DNA of 64,000 bases. Origin: Dermabacteraceae bacterium TAE3-ERU5. GTDB lineage: Bacteria; Actinomycetota; Actinomycetes; Actinomycetales; Dermabacteraceae. Made by a program: the position numbers and the translations under genes. Shown one piece after another: positions 42,328 through 51,417 of the stretch (position 1 is its first letter; each line of letters begins with the position of its first letter). Under the pieces are notes generated by a model, which was given only the letters and a program-made list of their open reading frames with translations, was not told the DNA's origin and ran no database searches. Location of the stretch: NCBI GenBank assembly GCA_019218375.1, contig JAHUUK010000001.1, positions 186,001 to 250,000 of the forward strand, read 5' to 3'.

Positions 42328-43436
42328 TGAGCGAATCTGTCTGGAAGGCCCTGGCGCGGGTTATCGACCCGGAGATTCACCGGCCGATCACCGATCTGGA
42401 CATGGTCGAATCGGTGAAGGTGGACGGCTCCACGGTGCGCGTGCATATTCTGCTGACGATAGCGGGCTGCCCGATGGCATCGCGCATCGAGCGGGACGTG
42501 CGCCGCGAGGTGCTGACCCTGCCGGAGGTGGAGTCGGTAGAAGTGACGATGGGGGCGATGACCCCCGAGCAGCGTCAGGCGCTGACCGATAAGCTCAAGG
42601 CGGGCAGGCAGAACCATCCGATCACCTTTAACGATCCTTCCTCGCTGACCCGCGTGATCGCGGTCGGTTCGGGCAAGGGCGGCGTCGGCAAAAGCTCGGT
42701 GACGGCGAACCTGGCGGCGGCGATGGCCGCGAAGGGGCTTTCCGTGGGCGTGCTTGACGCCGACATTCACGGTTTTTCCATGACCCGTATGTTGGGCGTC
42801 ACTAAGCAACCCACCCGCATGGACGACATGCTGCTGCCGCCCACCGGCAACGGCGTGAAGGTAATGAGCATCGGTTCGTTCGTGCCCGACGGCCAGGCCG
42901 TGGTTTGGCGCGGTCCGAAAATGCACCGCGCGCTGGAGCAGTTCGCGGCCGACGTTTTCTGGGGCGATCTGGACGTGCTGTTGCTGGATCTGCCGCCCGG
43001 CACGGGTGACGTCGCGATCTCCATTACCCAGCTGTTGCCGACCGCCGAACTGGTGGTGGTAACCACCCCGCAGCGCGCCGCCGCGAGCGTCGCAGAACGG
43101 GTGGGTTCGCTCGCCGCCGGGGTACAGCAGAAGATCACCGGCGTTATCGAGAACATGAGCTGGCTGCAGCAGCCGGACGGCACCCGCATGAAGCTGTTTG
43201 GCGAGGGCGGCGGCCAGGAGGTGGCGGACGCCCTCACGAAGCGGGTCGGCTACCACGTGCCCCTGCTGGGGCAGGTGCCGCTGGATCAGAACCTGCGCGA
43301 GGGTGCCGACGTCGGCGTGCCGCTGACGGTGAGCGGGAATATGACCGAGGCGTGCATGACGCTCCAGGCGATCGCCGCGCAGCTTTCGCGCCGCCAGCCG
43401 CTGGCGGGCAGACGGCTACCGTTGAACGTGGCTTGA
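42327..43436 (+). CDS. mrp: Mrp/NBP35-type iron-sulfur cluster carrier ATPase
   Basis: A P-loop ATPase (369 aa) that carries or delivers Fe-S clusters. The N-terminal MIP18 (DUF59) domain covers about 1-85 (VIDPEIHRPITDLDMVE). The deviant Walker A is GSGKGGVGKSSVTANLA near 115, the second motif is LLLDLPPGTGDVAIS near 215, and ENMSWLQQPDG near 275 is where CxxC stands in proteobacterial Mrp; here, as in other actinobacteria, no cysteines are present. The start overlaps the previous stop by one base (TAGTG). It ends at a strong bidirectional terminator. Confidence 0.94.
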   Translation: MSESVWKALARVIDPEIHRPITDLDMVESVKVDGSTVRVHILLTIAGCPMASRIERDVRREVLTLPEVESVEVTMGAMTPEQRQALTDKLKAGRQNHPITFNDPSSLTRVIAVGSGKGGVGKSSVTANLAAAMAAKGLSVGVLDADIHGFSMTRMLGVTKQPTRMDDMLLPPTGNGVKVMSIGSFVPDGQAVVWRGPKMHRALEQFAADVFWGDLDVLLLDLPPGTGDVAISITQLLPTAELVVVTTPQRAAASVAERVGSLAAGVQQKITGVIENMSWLQQPDGTRMKLFGEGGGQEVADALTKRVGYHVPLLGQVPLDQNLREGADVGVPLTVSGNMTEACMTLQAIAAQLSRRQPLAGRRLPLNVA

Positions 43437-43470
43437 TTCCAATGCCCGCGCCTACCGCGCGCGAGAAACA

Positions 43471-43513
43471 AAAACGGTGGCGCCCCGAAGGATCGGGGCG
43501 CCACCGTTTTGTT
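43471..43513. terminator. Bidirectional terminator between mrp and tatB
   Basis: AAAACGGTGGCGCCCCGA (43471-43488) pairs perfectly with 43493-43510 around loop AGGA; T-rich on both strands. Confidence 0.94.
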
Positions 43514-43529
43514 TACGGATTTTGGAGTC

Positions 43530-43955
43530 TCAGGTCGCTTCCGGATCGAACGGGGCGTTGCGGGGCGCGGGTTCTTCGTTCGCGCCTGCCGGTTCTGTTG
43601 CGCCCACGCCGATGCCGACTGCACCGGCGGCAGCGCCGGTCGCGGTGAGGGTCTTTTTGGTGTCTCCCACCAGGTTCTTGGTGTCATCCACCAGTTCCTG
43701 GATCGGGTTGGTATCCCCCCAGGCTTCGCGCACGATACGGCGCGGGTCGTATTGGCGCGGATCGTATTTGCGCAGCTCGTCTACCGCGACGCCCATTTCG
43801 CTTTCCACGCTCGCGCGCGATTCTTCAACGAACTTGCGTAGCTTGCGCACGCCCTGCATCAGGTTATGCGTGTATTCGGGCAGGCGCTGCGGGCCGATCA
43901 CGACGAGGCCGATGAAGAGCAGTACGATCCACTCCCAGCCGTCAATCCCAAACAC
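43530..43955 (-). CDS. tatB: Sec-independent protein translocase TatB
   Basis: A Tat translocase subunit that receives folded twin-arginine substrates at the membrane. The 141 aa have the TatB layout: a short N-terminal membrane helix (GIDGWEWIVLLFIGLVVIGP, with the hinge GPQRLPE), an amphipathic helix to about residue 50, and a flexible tail rich in Ala, Gly and Pro. GGGGGAG lies about 8 nt before the GTG at 43955; an in-frame ATG 14 codons upstream lacks a ribosome site. tatA and tatC are not in the window. The solute-binding lipoprotein of this window is a likely Tat substrate. Confidence 0.92.
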   Translation of the reverse strand: MFGIDGWEWIVLLFIGLVVIGPQRLPEYTHNLMQGVRKLRKFVEESRASVESEMGVAVDELRKYDPRQYDPRRIVREAWGDTNPIQELVDDTKNLVGDTKKTLTATGAAAGAVGIGVGATEPAGANEEPAPRNAPFDPEAT

Positions 43956-44010
43956 TCTGCCACTCCCCCGTGGACGACAATTAACTAACCAGCCCATTAT
44001 GTCACCCGTT

Positions 44011-44016
44011 TAGACT
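44011..44016 (+). promoter_or_regulatory. Candidate -10 element of the SDR gene
   Basis: TAGACT lies 29 nt before the GTG at 44046, with TAGGAGG in the leader. Confidence 0.5.
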
Positions 44017-44045
44017 GCAATTCACGGTCTGTAGGAGGAACAACA

Positions 44046-44744
44046 GTGAACGACAGAAAAATTGCTCTCATTACGGGCGCTTCCAGCGGCATCGGCCTGG
44101 CGGCCGCGCAGCGTCTGGCGCAAACGCACAGACTGATACTGGTGGCGCGCGGAGAGGAACGCCTGCGCGCTGCCGCCGCTGCCCTGCCCGCGGATACCGA
44201 GCTGCTGGCGGTGGACATCACCGATTCCGAAGCGCTGCGAAAAGCGGTCGCTTCCCTGGGCCTGAGCAGGCTGGATGCGCTGGTACACAGCGCGGGCCTG
44301 GACGCGATTGGGCGGGTGGCCGACACGGACCCGCAGGAATGGCAGCGGGTGCTTGCGCTCAACGTTACCGCTCCCGCGTATTTGACCTCGCTGCTGTTAC
44401 CGGCGCTGCGCGAGGCGCACGGCACGGTGGTTTTCATTAATTCGGGTGCCGGGCTGCGCGCGATCCCGAACTTCCCCCTCTACTGCGCTTCCAAACATGC
44501 GCTGCGGGCGGTCACGGAGTGTTTGCGCGGCGAGGAACAGGGCAGGGTGCGGGTCAGCAACATCGCGCCCGGCAGGGTGGATACGCCGATGCAGGAACGT
44601 TTGCAGGCCTCGCTCGGGAATCCCTACCGCGCCGAGGAACACCTGCGTCCAGAGTCGGTCGCGGAAAGCATCGCGCTCGCGGTTTTGCTCGGCCCCGATG
44701 CGAACGTGCACGAGATCGCGCTCGGCCCGGCGGGCCTTAACTAG
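44046..44744 (+). CDS. Short-chain dehydrogenase/reductase
   Basis: A 232-residue SDR enzyme using NAD(P)H on an unknown alcohol or carbonyl substrate. The cofactor motif is LITGASSGIGLAAAQ at residues 8-22, the acidic stop LLAVDITDSEA near 56, the HSAG motif near 82, the catalytic Ser in VVFINSGAG near 130, and YCASKHALR (Tyr, Lys) near 147. The GTG at 44046 has GTAGGAGG 7 nt before it. It diverges from tatB and precedes the O-methyltransferase gene on the same strand by 51 nt. Confidence 0.92.
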   Translation: MNDRKIALITGASSGIGLAAAQRLAQTHRLILVARGEERLRAAAAALPADTELLAVDITDSEALRKAVASLGLSRLDALVHSAGLDAIGRVADTDPQEWQRVLALNVTAPAYLTSLLLPALREAHGTVVFINSGAGLRAIPNFPLYCASKHALRAVTECLRGEEQGRVRVSNIAPGRVDTPMQERLQASLGNPYRAEEHLRPESVAESIALAVLLGPDANVHEIALGPAGLN

Positions 44745-44795
44745 TCGAGCAGGCGTAAAGTTAGTGCGTACACCAGGCTGCTAGGAAAGGTAACG

Positions 44796-45443
44796 ATGGC
44801 GGGCAAGAATGCCGGTTGGGCACTGTGTGAAGAGTTCGCGGATTTCGCGACCCCTCCGGGCGAGGCGGAGCCGCTGCGCGCGGCGCGCGAACGCGCCGCC
44901 GAGATCGGGGCTGCTTCGCCGACACCGGGCACCGGGGCCGCGCTGCGGCTGCTCGCGCGCGCAATCAATGCTCGCGCAGTGGTGGAGGTCGGCACCGGCG
45001 CGGGCGTAGCCAGCCTCTACCTGCTTTCCGGTATGAGCGCCGACGGTGTGCTGACCACGATTGATCGCGAGGTAGAAAACCAGCGTGCGGCCCGCGAGTC
45101 TTTCCGAGACGCGGGTATCGCCGGTTCTCGCACCCGCACCATAACGGGCAGGGAAACCGAGGTGCTGCGCCGCCTGACCGACGCGGCTTACGACATGGTG
45201 GTGTTCCCCGCCGGAACCGAGCGCGCCGCAGAGGTGCTGGAACAGGCCCGGCGTATCCTGCGTGCGGGTGGCCTGCTGGCGCTAACCAACGCGCTCGGCG
45301 GGGACAGGGTGGCCGATCCGGCAGCGCGCGATGAGGAAACCACGCGGATCCGCGCCCTGGTGCGGGAGCTGCGCGAGGACGAATCGTTCCTGCCCGCGCT
45401 GCTGCCCGTCGGTGATGGCCTGCTCGTTGCGAGCCGCGCCTAG
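44796..45443 (+). CDS. SAM-dependent O-methyltransferase (catechol-type family)
   Basis: A 215-residue methyltransferase resembling the O-methyltransferase family 3 (Rv1220c type). The SAM-binding motif is VVEVGTGAGVASLYLL near 65-80, and TTIDREVENQRAARESF near 88 carries the acidic residue holding the ribose. The metal-binding Asp of the catechol enzymes is seen in AAYDMVVF near 130 (YDMVVFPAG). The methyl acceptor is unknown. AGGAAAGG lies 5 nt before the ATG. A strong bidirectional terminator follows. Confidence 0.9.
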   Translation: MAGKNAGWALCEEFADFATPPGEAEPLRAARERAAEIGAASPTPGTGAALRLLARAINARAVVEVGTGAGVASLYLLSGMSADGVLTTIDREVENQRAARESFRDAGIAGSRTRTITGRETEVLRRLTDAAYDMVVFPAGTERAAEVLEQARRILRAGGLLALTNALGGDRVADPAARDEETTRIRALVRELREDESFLPALLPVGDGLLVASRA

Positions 45444-45477
45444 GCGCATGACCCGCGCGGGGAGAAATTTTTAAACG

Positions 45478-45518
45478 AAAAGGGAGGGAGTGACCGGAAA
45501 CGGTCACTCCCTCCCTTT
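45478..45518. terminator. Bidirectional terminator between the methyltransferase and DUF3117 genes
   Basis: AAAGGGAGGGAGTGACCG pairs with CGGTCACTCCCTCCCTTT around GAAA (45479-45518), with A/T flanks. Confidence 0.93.
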
Positions 45519-45537
45519 AGCTCTGCTTTATCCGAGG

Positions 45538-45708
45538 TTAGTCAGCCACTACGCCGTTGAGCTCGTCGCGCAGCGCCTTCGCTTCGTCGGCCGAAATCTC
45601 TACAACCAGCCGGCCACCGCCCTCTAGCGGGACCCGCATAATGATGCTGCGGCTCTCCTCCACAACCTCGAGCGGTCCGTCTCCGGTACGCGGCTTCATT
45701 GCGGCCAT
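45538..45708 (-). CDS. DUF3117 family small protein
   Basis: A 56-residue protein covering the whole DUF3117 family (M. tuberculosis Rv1211 type). The sequence begins MAAMKPRTGDGPLEVVEE and goes on through RVPLEGGGRLVVEIS to ELNGVV, all conserved in the family; the final residues are AD. GGGAGG lies 7 nt before the ATG at 45708; a second ATG three codons in is less likely. No function is known. It follows the dapE/small membrane protein pair on the same strand. Confidence 0.93.
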   Translation of the reverse strand: MAAMKPRTGDGPLEVVEESRSIIMRVPLEGGGRLVVEISADEAKALRDELNGVVAD

Positions 45709-45740
45709 GTGGCTGCCTCCCTGTTCTACGTGAACCCCGT

Positions 45741-45935
45741 CTAGGAAGACGAGGATGAGTTCGTCCCCCCATTATCGCAGGTATTGCGCGAACGTGTAAC
45801 AACCCGCTGCCATATTGCTTGATTTGCTTTCCCGGTTCGGTCGGGTTTCGCAATACCGTGCCCGCCTACGCCGCAGGCAACGGCTACGAAAACCCCGGCG
45901 GTAACGAGCGCCGCGCCGAGCAGCAGCTCGACCAT
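45741..45935 (-). CDS. Small single-pass membrane protein coupled to dapE
   Basis: A 64-residue protein of no recognised family. The first 25 residues form one hydrophobic segment (VELLLGAALVTAGVFVAVAC); the rest is polar and basic and ends in five serines. Its ATG shares one base with the dapE stop (TGATG), and GGGGGAG lies 7 nt upstream, so translation right after DapE is likely. The gene order dapE, small membrane protein, DUF3117 recalls the Rv1202-Rv1211 region of M. tuberculosis, though several genes lie between there. It might be a DapE-associated or cell-wall-related micro-protein; this is a guess. Confidence 0.6.
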   Translation of the reverse strand: MVELLLGAALVTAGVFVAVACGVGGHGIAKPDRTGKANQAIWQRVVTRSRNTCDNGGTNSSSSS

Positions 45936-47023
45936 CAGCGCTCTCCCCCGCCCAGCCAGGTACGCAGCGCGTCGTAGCAGGCCGCGAGGTCGTTTTCCGG
46001 AATGTGTTCGTCGTCGGTGTGCGCGAGCAGCGGATCTCCGGGGCCAAAATTAACCGCCGGTACTCCCAGCGCGGTAAAGCGGGCCACGTCGGTCCAGCCC
46101 TGCTTGGCGCTCACGGGCACGCCTAGTGCCGACACGAACTCGCTGGCGACGGGGCCGGATAGCGACGGCATCGCCCCTGCCGCGCAGTCGGTCAGCTCGA
46201 TCTCCACGGGCAGATCGGCAAACAGGGAGCGCACGTGCGCCTCCGCCTCCGCCGGGCTGGTGTCGGGCGCGAAACGGTAGTTGATCTCCACGCTGGCCGC
46301 GTCGGGAATGACGTTCCCGGCGATGCCGCCGTTGATGCGCACGGCGTTCAGGCATTCGCGGTATTCCAGGCCGTCCAGCACCGCGACGCGCGGGGTGTAT
46401 TCGGCCAGGCGGGTGAGCACTCCCGCCAGTGCGTGAATCGCGTTGCTGCCGATCCAGTCGCGGGCCGAATGTGCGGCCACCCCACGGGCGCTGACCCGCA
46501 GACGCATGGTGCCCTTGCAACCGGCCTCTATGCTGGCGTTGCTCGGTTCGCCCAGGATCGCGAAGTCACCGCGCAGATATTCGGGATGCTCGGCGGCGAT
46601 GCGGGTGAGGGAGTTATCTGCCGCAGCAACCTCTTCGTGATCGTAGAAGATCCAGGTGATGTCCCAGGACGGCGCGGTGAGTTCGGCGGCGAGCTTCAGG
46701 AATACGGCGTCCCCGCCCTTCATATCGCAGGTGCCGCGCCCGTAGATTTCGCAGCGTCCCTCCCGCGTGCGCACGCCGGAGGGCAGGTTGTTGGCGACGG
46801 GCACGGTATCCAGGTGCCCAGCGATCACGACGCGACGCTCCCGCCCCAGGTTGGTGCGGGCTATCACCGTATCGCCGTCACGGATAACCTCCAGGTGGGA
46901 AAGGGGCTTTAGCGCGGCCTCTACCGCGTCGGCGAGCGCCTTTTCGTTGCCGGATACGCTCTCGATATCGACTATCGCGCGTGTGAGGGTTGTCAGGTCT
47001 GCGGTCGGATCGAGGAAAGCCAT
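45935..47023 (-). CDS. dapE: Succinyl-diaminopimelate desuccinylase
   Basis: Hydrolyses N-succinyl-LL-diaminopimelate in lysine and peptidoglycan-precursor synthesis. The 362-residue M20 metallopeptidase has both zinc motifs: AGHLDTVPVANN near 70 (His, Asp), GRGTCDMKGGDA near 95 (bridging Asp), YDHEEVAAADN near 127 (catalytic Glu pair) and LGEPSNASIEAGC near 157 (Glu); the last ligand His is in LLAHTDDEHIP near the end. GACAAT lies 6 nt before the ATG, so the mRNA is probably leaderless. It diverges from dapD with only 37 bp between the start codons. Confidence 0.95.
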   Translation of the reverse strand: MAFLDPTADLTTLTRAIVDIESVSGNEKALADAVEAALKPLSHLEVIRDGDTVIARTNLGRERRVVIAGHLDTVPVANNLPSGVRTREGRCEIYGRGTCDMKGGDAVFLKLAAELTAPSWDITWIFYDHEEVAAADNSLTRIAAEHPEYLRGDFAILGEPSNASIEAGCKGTMRLRVSARGVAAHSARDWIGSNAIHALAGVLTRLAEYTPRVAVLDGLEYRECLNAVRINGGIAGNVIPDAASVEINYRFAPDTSPAEAEAHVRSLFADLPVEIELTDCAAGAMPSLSGPVASEFVSALGVPVSAKQGWTDVARFTALGVPAVNFGPGDPLLAHTDDEHIPENDLAACYDALRTWLGGGER

Positions 47024-47029
47024 AGGGCT

Positions 47030-47035
47030 ATTGTC
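47030..47035 (-). promoter_or_regulatory. -10 element, leaderless dapE mRNA
   Basis: GACAAT on the minus strand ends 6 nt before the ATG at 47023. It occupies the -35 region of the dapD promoter. Confidence 0.55.
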
Positions 47036-47047
47036 CCCCTAAGCCCC

Positions 47048-47053
47048 TAGAAT
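47048..47053 (+). promoter_or_regulatory. -10 element, leaderless dapD mRNA
   Basis: TAGAAT ends 7 nt before the ATG at 47061; it overlaps the expected -35 region of the dapE promoter. Confidence 0.68.
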
Positions 47054-47060
47054 TGTCCGC

Positions 47061-48026
47061 ATGACTAAGACATCTAACACCGCCTGGGGCATCGGCCTCG
47101 CTACCGTATCGGCTTCCGGGGACGTGCTCGACACCTGGTATCCGCAGCCGCAGCTGGGTGAGGCTCCGGCCGATCTGAGCGCCGAGCCGCTGCACGCGCA
47201 GCTTTCCGAACTGGCCGTGCCCGACGAGGTGCGTGGCGTGACCCGCGAGGTAGTCACCCGCGTGATCTCGCTGGATGCCGCGCCGGCCGACGCGAGCGAC
47301 GCCTACCTGCGCCTGCACCTGCTTTCTCACCGCCTGGTGCTGCCTAACGAACAGAACCTGGACGGTCTTTTCGGCTGCCTCACCAACGTGGTGTGGACCA
47401 GCGAGGGCCCCTGCGCTACCGCTAACTTTGAGGCCACCCGCCTGGCGCTGCGCGCCGCGGGCCGCACCCCGACCGTGTTCAGCGTGGATAAGTTCCCGCG
47501 CATGGTCGATTACGTGCTGCCGTCGGGCGTGCGCATCGGCGATGCCGACCGGATCCGCCTGGGTGCGCACCTGGCGGAGGGCACCACCGTGATGCACGAA
47601 GGTTTCGTGAACTTCAACGCGGGCACGCTCGGCACCTCCATGGTTGAGGGCCGTATTTCCCAGGGCGTGATCGTGGAGGACGGTGCCGACATCGGCGGTG
47701 GCGCTTCCACGATGGGCACGCTTTCGGGCGGCGGTAAGGAGCGCGTGCGCGTCGGCAAGCGTTCCCTGATCGGTGCGGAGGCCGGTATCGGTATCGCGCT
47801 CGGCGACGACTGCGTGGTGGAGGCCGGGCTTTACGTCACCGCAGGCACCAAGGTGCGCGTGCTGGAAAACGCGCGCGGTGAGGGCGAGGTGCGCGAGGTT
47901 AAGGCGCGCGAGCTGTCGGGCGTAAACAACCTGCTGTTCCGCCGCAATTCGCTGAGCGGCGCGGTCGAGGTGGTTCCCCGCGCAGGCCAGACCGTGGAGC
48001 TGAACGCGGACCTGCACGCCAACTAG
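47061..48026 (+). CDS. dapD: Tetrahydrodipicolinate N-succinyltransferase (actinobacterial type)
   Basis: Adds succinyl from succinyl-CoA to tetrahydrodipicolinate, the step two before DapE in the same pathway. The 321-residue protein has the long actinobacterial form with an N-terminal domain (about 1-110), then left-handed beta-helix hexapeptide repeats ([20 protein letters not shown] near 157, then [29 protein letters not shown]). The acid base Glu lies in SMVEGRI near 196. Leaderless start at 47061. A strong terminator shared with gltA follows. Confidence 0.95.
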   Translation: MTKTSNTAWGIGLATVSASGDVLDTWYPQPQLGEAPADLSAEPLHAQLSELAVPDEVRGVTREVVTRVISLDAAPADASDAYLRLHLLSHRLVLPNEQNLDGLFGCLTNVVWTSEGPCATANFEATRLALRAAGRTPTVFSVDKFPRMVDYVLPSGVRIGDADRIRLGAHLAEGTTVMHEGFVNFNAGTLGTSMVEGRISQGVIVEDGADIGGGASTMGTLSGGGKERVRVGKRSLIGAEAGIGIALGDDCVVEAGLYVTAGTKVRVLENARGEGEVREVKARELSGVNNLLFRRNSLSGAVEVVPRAGQTVELNADLHAN

Positions 48027-48060
48027 TTTTCGTCGCCTCCCCCAGGGGAGGACGTTAAAT

Positions 48061-48100
48061 AAGGCTGGGGCCGGGAGGAAACTCCCGGCCCCAGCCTTTT
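48061..48100. terminator. Bidirectional terminator between dapD and gltA
   Basis: AAGGCTGGGGCCGGGAG pairs perfectly with its complement (48084-48100) around GAAACT; T-rich on both sides. Confidence 0.93.
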
Positions 48101-48125
48101 ATGTTTTCAACCCGCGCGGGCGGGG

Positions 48126-49466
<1,341 letters not shown>

Positions 49467-49492
49467 ACTGCTCCGTTCTAGGGCGGGGCGGT

Positions 49493-50605
49493 TTACAGGG
49501 ACAGCAAACGCTGGGCGGCCGCATCCACCTGCACGTCGGTGGCCGTGATAGCGATCCTCACGTGGTTAGCGCCCGCGTTACCGTAGAAGATACCGGGCGC
49601 GCAGATAATTCCCAACTTAGCCAGGCGCTGCACGCTTTCCCAGCAGTCCTCGCCCCAGGTGGTCCAGAGGTAAAGCCCGGCCACCGAATCGTCTATACGC
49701 CCGCCTGCCCGGCGGATCGCTGCCACCAGTACGTCGCGGCGGCGGCGGTAGATTTCGCGTTGGCGCACCGGGGTTACTTCGTCGGCCAGGGCGTGCGCCA
49801 TGGCCGCCTGGTTCGGGCCGGGCATGATTAGCCCGCTGTGGCGGCGGATCTCGCGCAGGTCGGCGATGAGTTCGCCGTCTCCCGCGATGAACGCGCTGCG
49901 ATACCCGGCCAGGTTCGATTGTTTGGAAAGCGAATAGACGCAGAGCAGGTTATCTAGGGAACCGCCGTTAACGCGCGGGTCGAGGATCGAGGGGACTTCG
50001 TCCACCTCCCACGGCAGCAGCGCGTAGCATTCATCGCTCGCCACCACTACTCCGTGCTCGCGCGCCCAGGCCACGATCTGGCGCATTTCGGAAACGCTCA
50101 GCACCGCACCGTTCGGGTTGCCGGGGCTGTTCAGCCAGAGCAGTTTTACCCCGTCGGCTTCTCCCTTGATTAGGGTCAGCGGGTCTATCGGCAGCGGTTT
50201 CGCGCCGCACAGGCGGGCCCCGATCTCGTAGGTCGGGTAGGCCACCTCGGGGAAAGCCACCTTATCGCCGGGGCCGATACCGAGCTGGAACGGCAGGTGC
50301 GCCACCAGTTCCTTGGAGCCGACGGTCGGCAGCACTTGATCTTCGCTCAGGCCCTGCGCCGCCATGTTGCGTTCTAAGAACGCGACCAGCGCGGCACGCA
50401 GGCGCGGCGTGCCGATGGTGAGTGGGTAGCCGGGAAAGTCAGAGGCGGCGGCGAGTGCCTGCCGGGTTTCGCCGGGGACCGGATCGACGGGGGTGCCGAT
50501 GGAAAGATCTACCAGGCCGCCGGGATGGGAGGCGGCGAGTTCCTTGTAGGGGCGCAACGCGTCCCAGGGGAAGTCGGGCAGCGCGGTTGCTTTCTGGGAT
50601 CGCAT
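49493..50605 (-). CDS. dapC: Succinyldiaminopimelate transaminase (class I/II aminotransferase)
   Basis: A 370-residue PLP-dependent aminotransferase. The PLP lysine is in YSLSKQSNLAGYRSAF near 230, and the PLP-contacting LNSPGNPNGAVL (Asn, Asp-type loop) is near 153. It is called DapC because the same aminotransferase sits next to a seven-iron ferredoxin in many actinobacteria (fdxC-Rv1178 in M. tuberculosis) and because dapD and dapE lie 3-4 kb away, filling the gap between those two steps of the pathway. AAGGAGA lies 6 nt before the ATG. It starts 15 nt after the ferredoxin gene. Confidence 0.9.
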   Translation of the reverse strand: MRSQKATALPDFPWDALRPYKELAASHPGGLVDLSIGTPVDPVPGETRQALAAASDFPGYPLTIGTPRLRAALVAFLERNMAAQGLSEDQVLPTVGSKELVAHLPFQLGIGPGDKVAFPEVAYPTYEIGARLCGAKPLPIDPLTLIKGEADGVKLLWLNSPGNPNGAVLSVSEMRQIVAWAREHGVVVASDECYALLPWEVDEVPSILDPRVNGGSLDNLLCVYSLSKQSNLAGYRSAFIAGDGELIADLREIRRHSGLIMPGPNQAAMAHALADEVTPVRQREIYRRRRDVLVAAIRRAGGRIDDSVAGLYLWTTWGEDCWESVQRLAKLGIICAPGIFYGNAGANHVRIAITATDVQVDAAAQRLLSL

Positions 50606-50620
50606 CGACTCTCCTTACGG

Positions 50621-50938
50621 CTAGGCCTGCGGGGGCAGCGCCTCAATAAACGGGTGGTCCTTACCTACCGGGCCAAGCTTAGCGGCACCGCCGGGCGCGC
50701 CGAGATCGTCGAAGAATTCCAGGTTCGCCTTGTAGTAGTCGGCCCACTTATCGGGGAGGTCGTCCTCGTAGTAGATCGCTTCGGTCGGGCAGACCGGTTC
50801 GCACGCCCCGCAGTCCACGCATTCGTCGGGCTGGATGTAGAGGGTGCGGTCGCCTTCGTAGATGCAGTCCACCGGACATTCATCGACGCAGGCGCGGTCT
50901 TTCACGTCCACACAAGGCTGCGCGATCACATAGGTCAC
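50621..50938 (-). CDS. fdxA: Seven-iron ferredoxin (3Fe-4S / 4Fe-4S)
   Basis: A 105-residue electron carrier. The first cluster site is CVDVKDRACVDECPVDC (spacing typical of a 3Fe-4S/4Fe-4S ferredoxin) and the second CVDCGACEPVCP at about 41-52, followed by the usual C-terminal extension ending in PPQA. GTG start at 50938 with AAAGGG 8 nt upstream. First gene of a likely operon with dapC and gltA. Partners may include a P450 or oxidoreductase elsewhere; none is seen here. Confidence 0.95.
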   Translation of the reverse strand: MTYVIAQPCVDVKDRACVDECPVDCIYEGDRTLYIQPDECVDCGACEPVCPTEAIYYEDDLPDKWADYYKANLEFFDDLGAPGGAAKLGPVGKDHPFIEALPPQA

Positions 50939-51119
50939 GGTGGATTCCCTTTCTACTGGTCCTGGAGTACGCCCACCATTATGGCGCTAGGCGCCGTATT
51001 GCGCGCCTATTTTTAGCCGCTAGCGGCCCCCGATGAGTGACAGATCATGTCCTGGTGCCACAGGTTTTGTGCCACTAACCGAAGTTCTTTAGGGCACCCA
51101 TACCGGGTGCTGGCGGCCC

Positions 51120-51125
51120 CATAAT
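51120..51125 (+). promoter_or_regulatory. -10 element, leaderless mRNA of the small conserved gene at 51132
   Basis: CATAAT ends 6 nt before the ATG at 51132. The gap to the ferredoxin gene (50939-51131) also holds GGCGC/GCGCC and TGGTGCCACA-type partial palindromes of unclear use. Confidence 0.6.
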
Positions 51126-51131
51126 GGGGGT

Positions 51132-51395
51132 ATGGATACCAGCACGCAGGGGCCCGGCTACCGCTCTTTTCTTGAGGTGGGGGTGCGCGTCACCCTGCGC
51201 TACCGGATAGACCGCGCGAGCACCCCCGGCGGAGTAGGGCACACCGATGCGCTCGGCTACATCACCGCCGTGGACCCGGACAGCGTTACGGTGCTTACCC
51301 GGCGCGGCGAGGTGCGGGTGGAGCGCGCCCTGGTCACGGCGTCGCGTACCGTGCCGCCGCCGCCCGAGCCGGTGCGGGTGCGCCGGGCGCTCTGA
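51132..51395 (+). CDS. Small protein resembling the N-terminal domain of ferredoxin-linked GNAT proteins
   Basis: An 87-residue soluble protein of small beta-barrel type: VGVRVTLRYRID, then TDALGYITAVDPDSVTVLTRRG, VERALVTASRTVPPPP. In several actinobacteria the ferredoxin-dapC pair has a divergent GNAT acetyltransferase whose N-terminal domain has this same pattern (from memory). Here the GNAT part is missing and the protein ends after the proline-rich linker, so it is either a stand-alone domain or a truncated gene. Leaderless start. It converges on the ClC gene. The function is unknown. Confidence 0.6.
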   Translation: MDTSTQGPGYRSFLEVGVRVTLRYRIDRASTPGGVGHTDALGYITAVDPDSVTVLTRRGEVRVERALVTASRTVPPPPEPVRVRRAL

Positions 51396-51417
51396 TACCG
51401 CGCCCGCGCCGTTGCCC

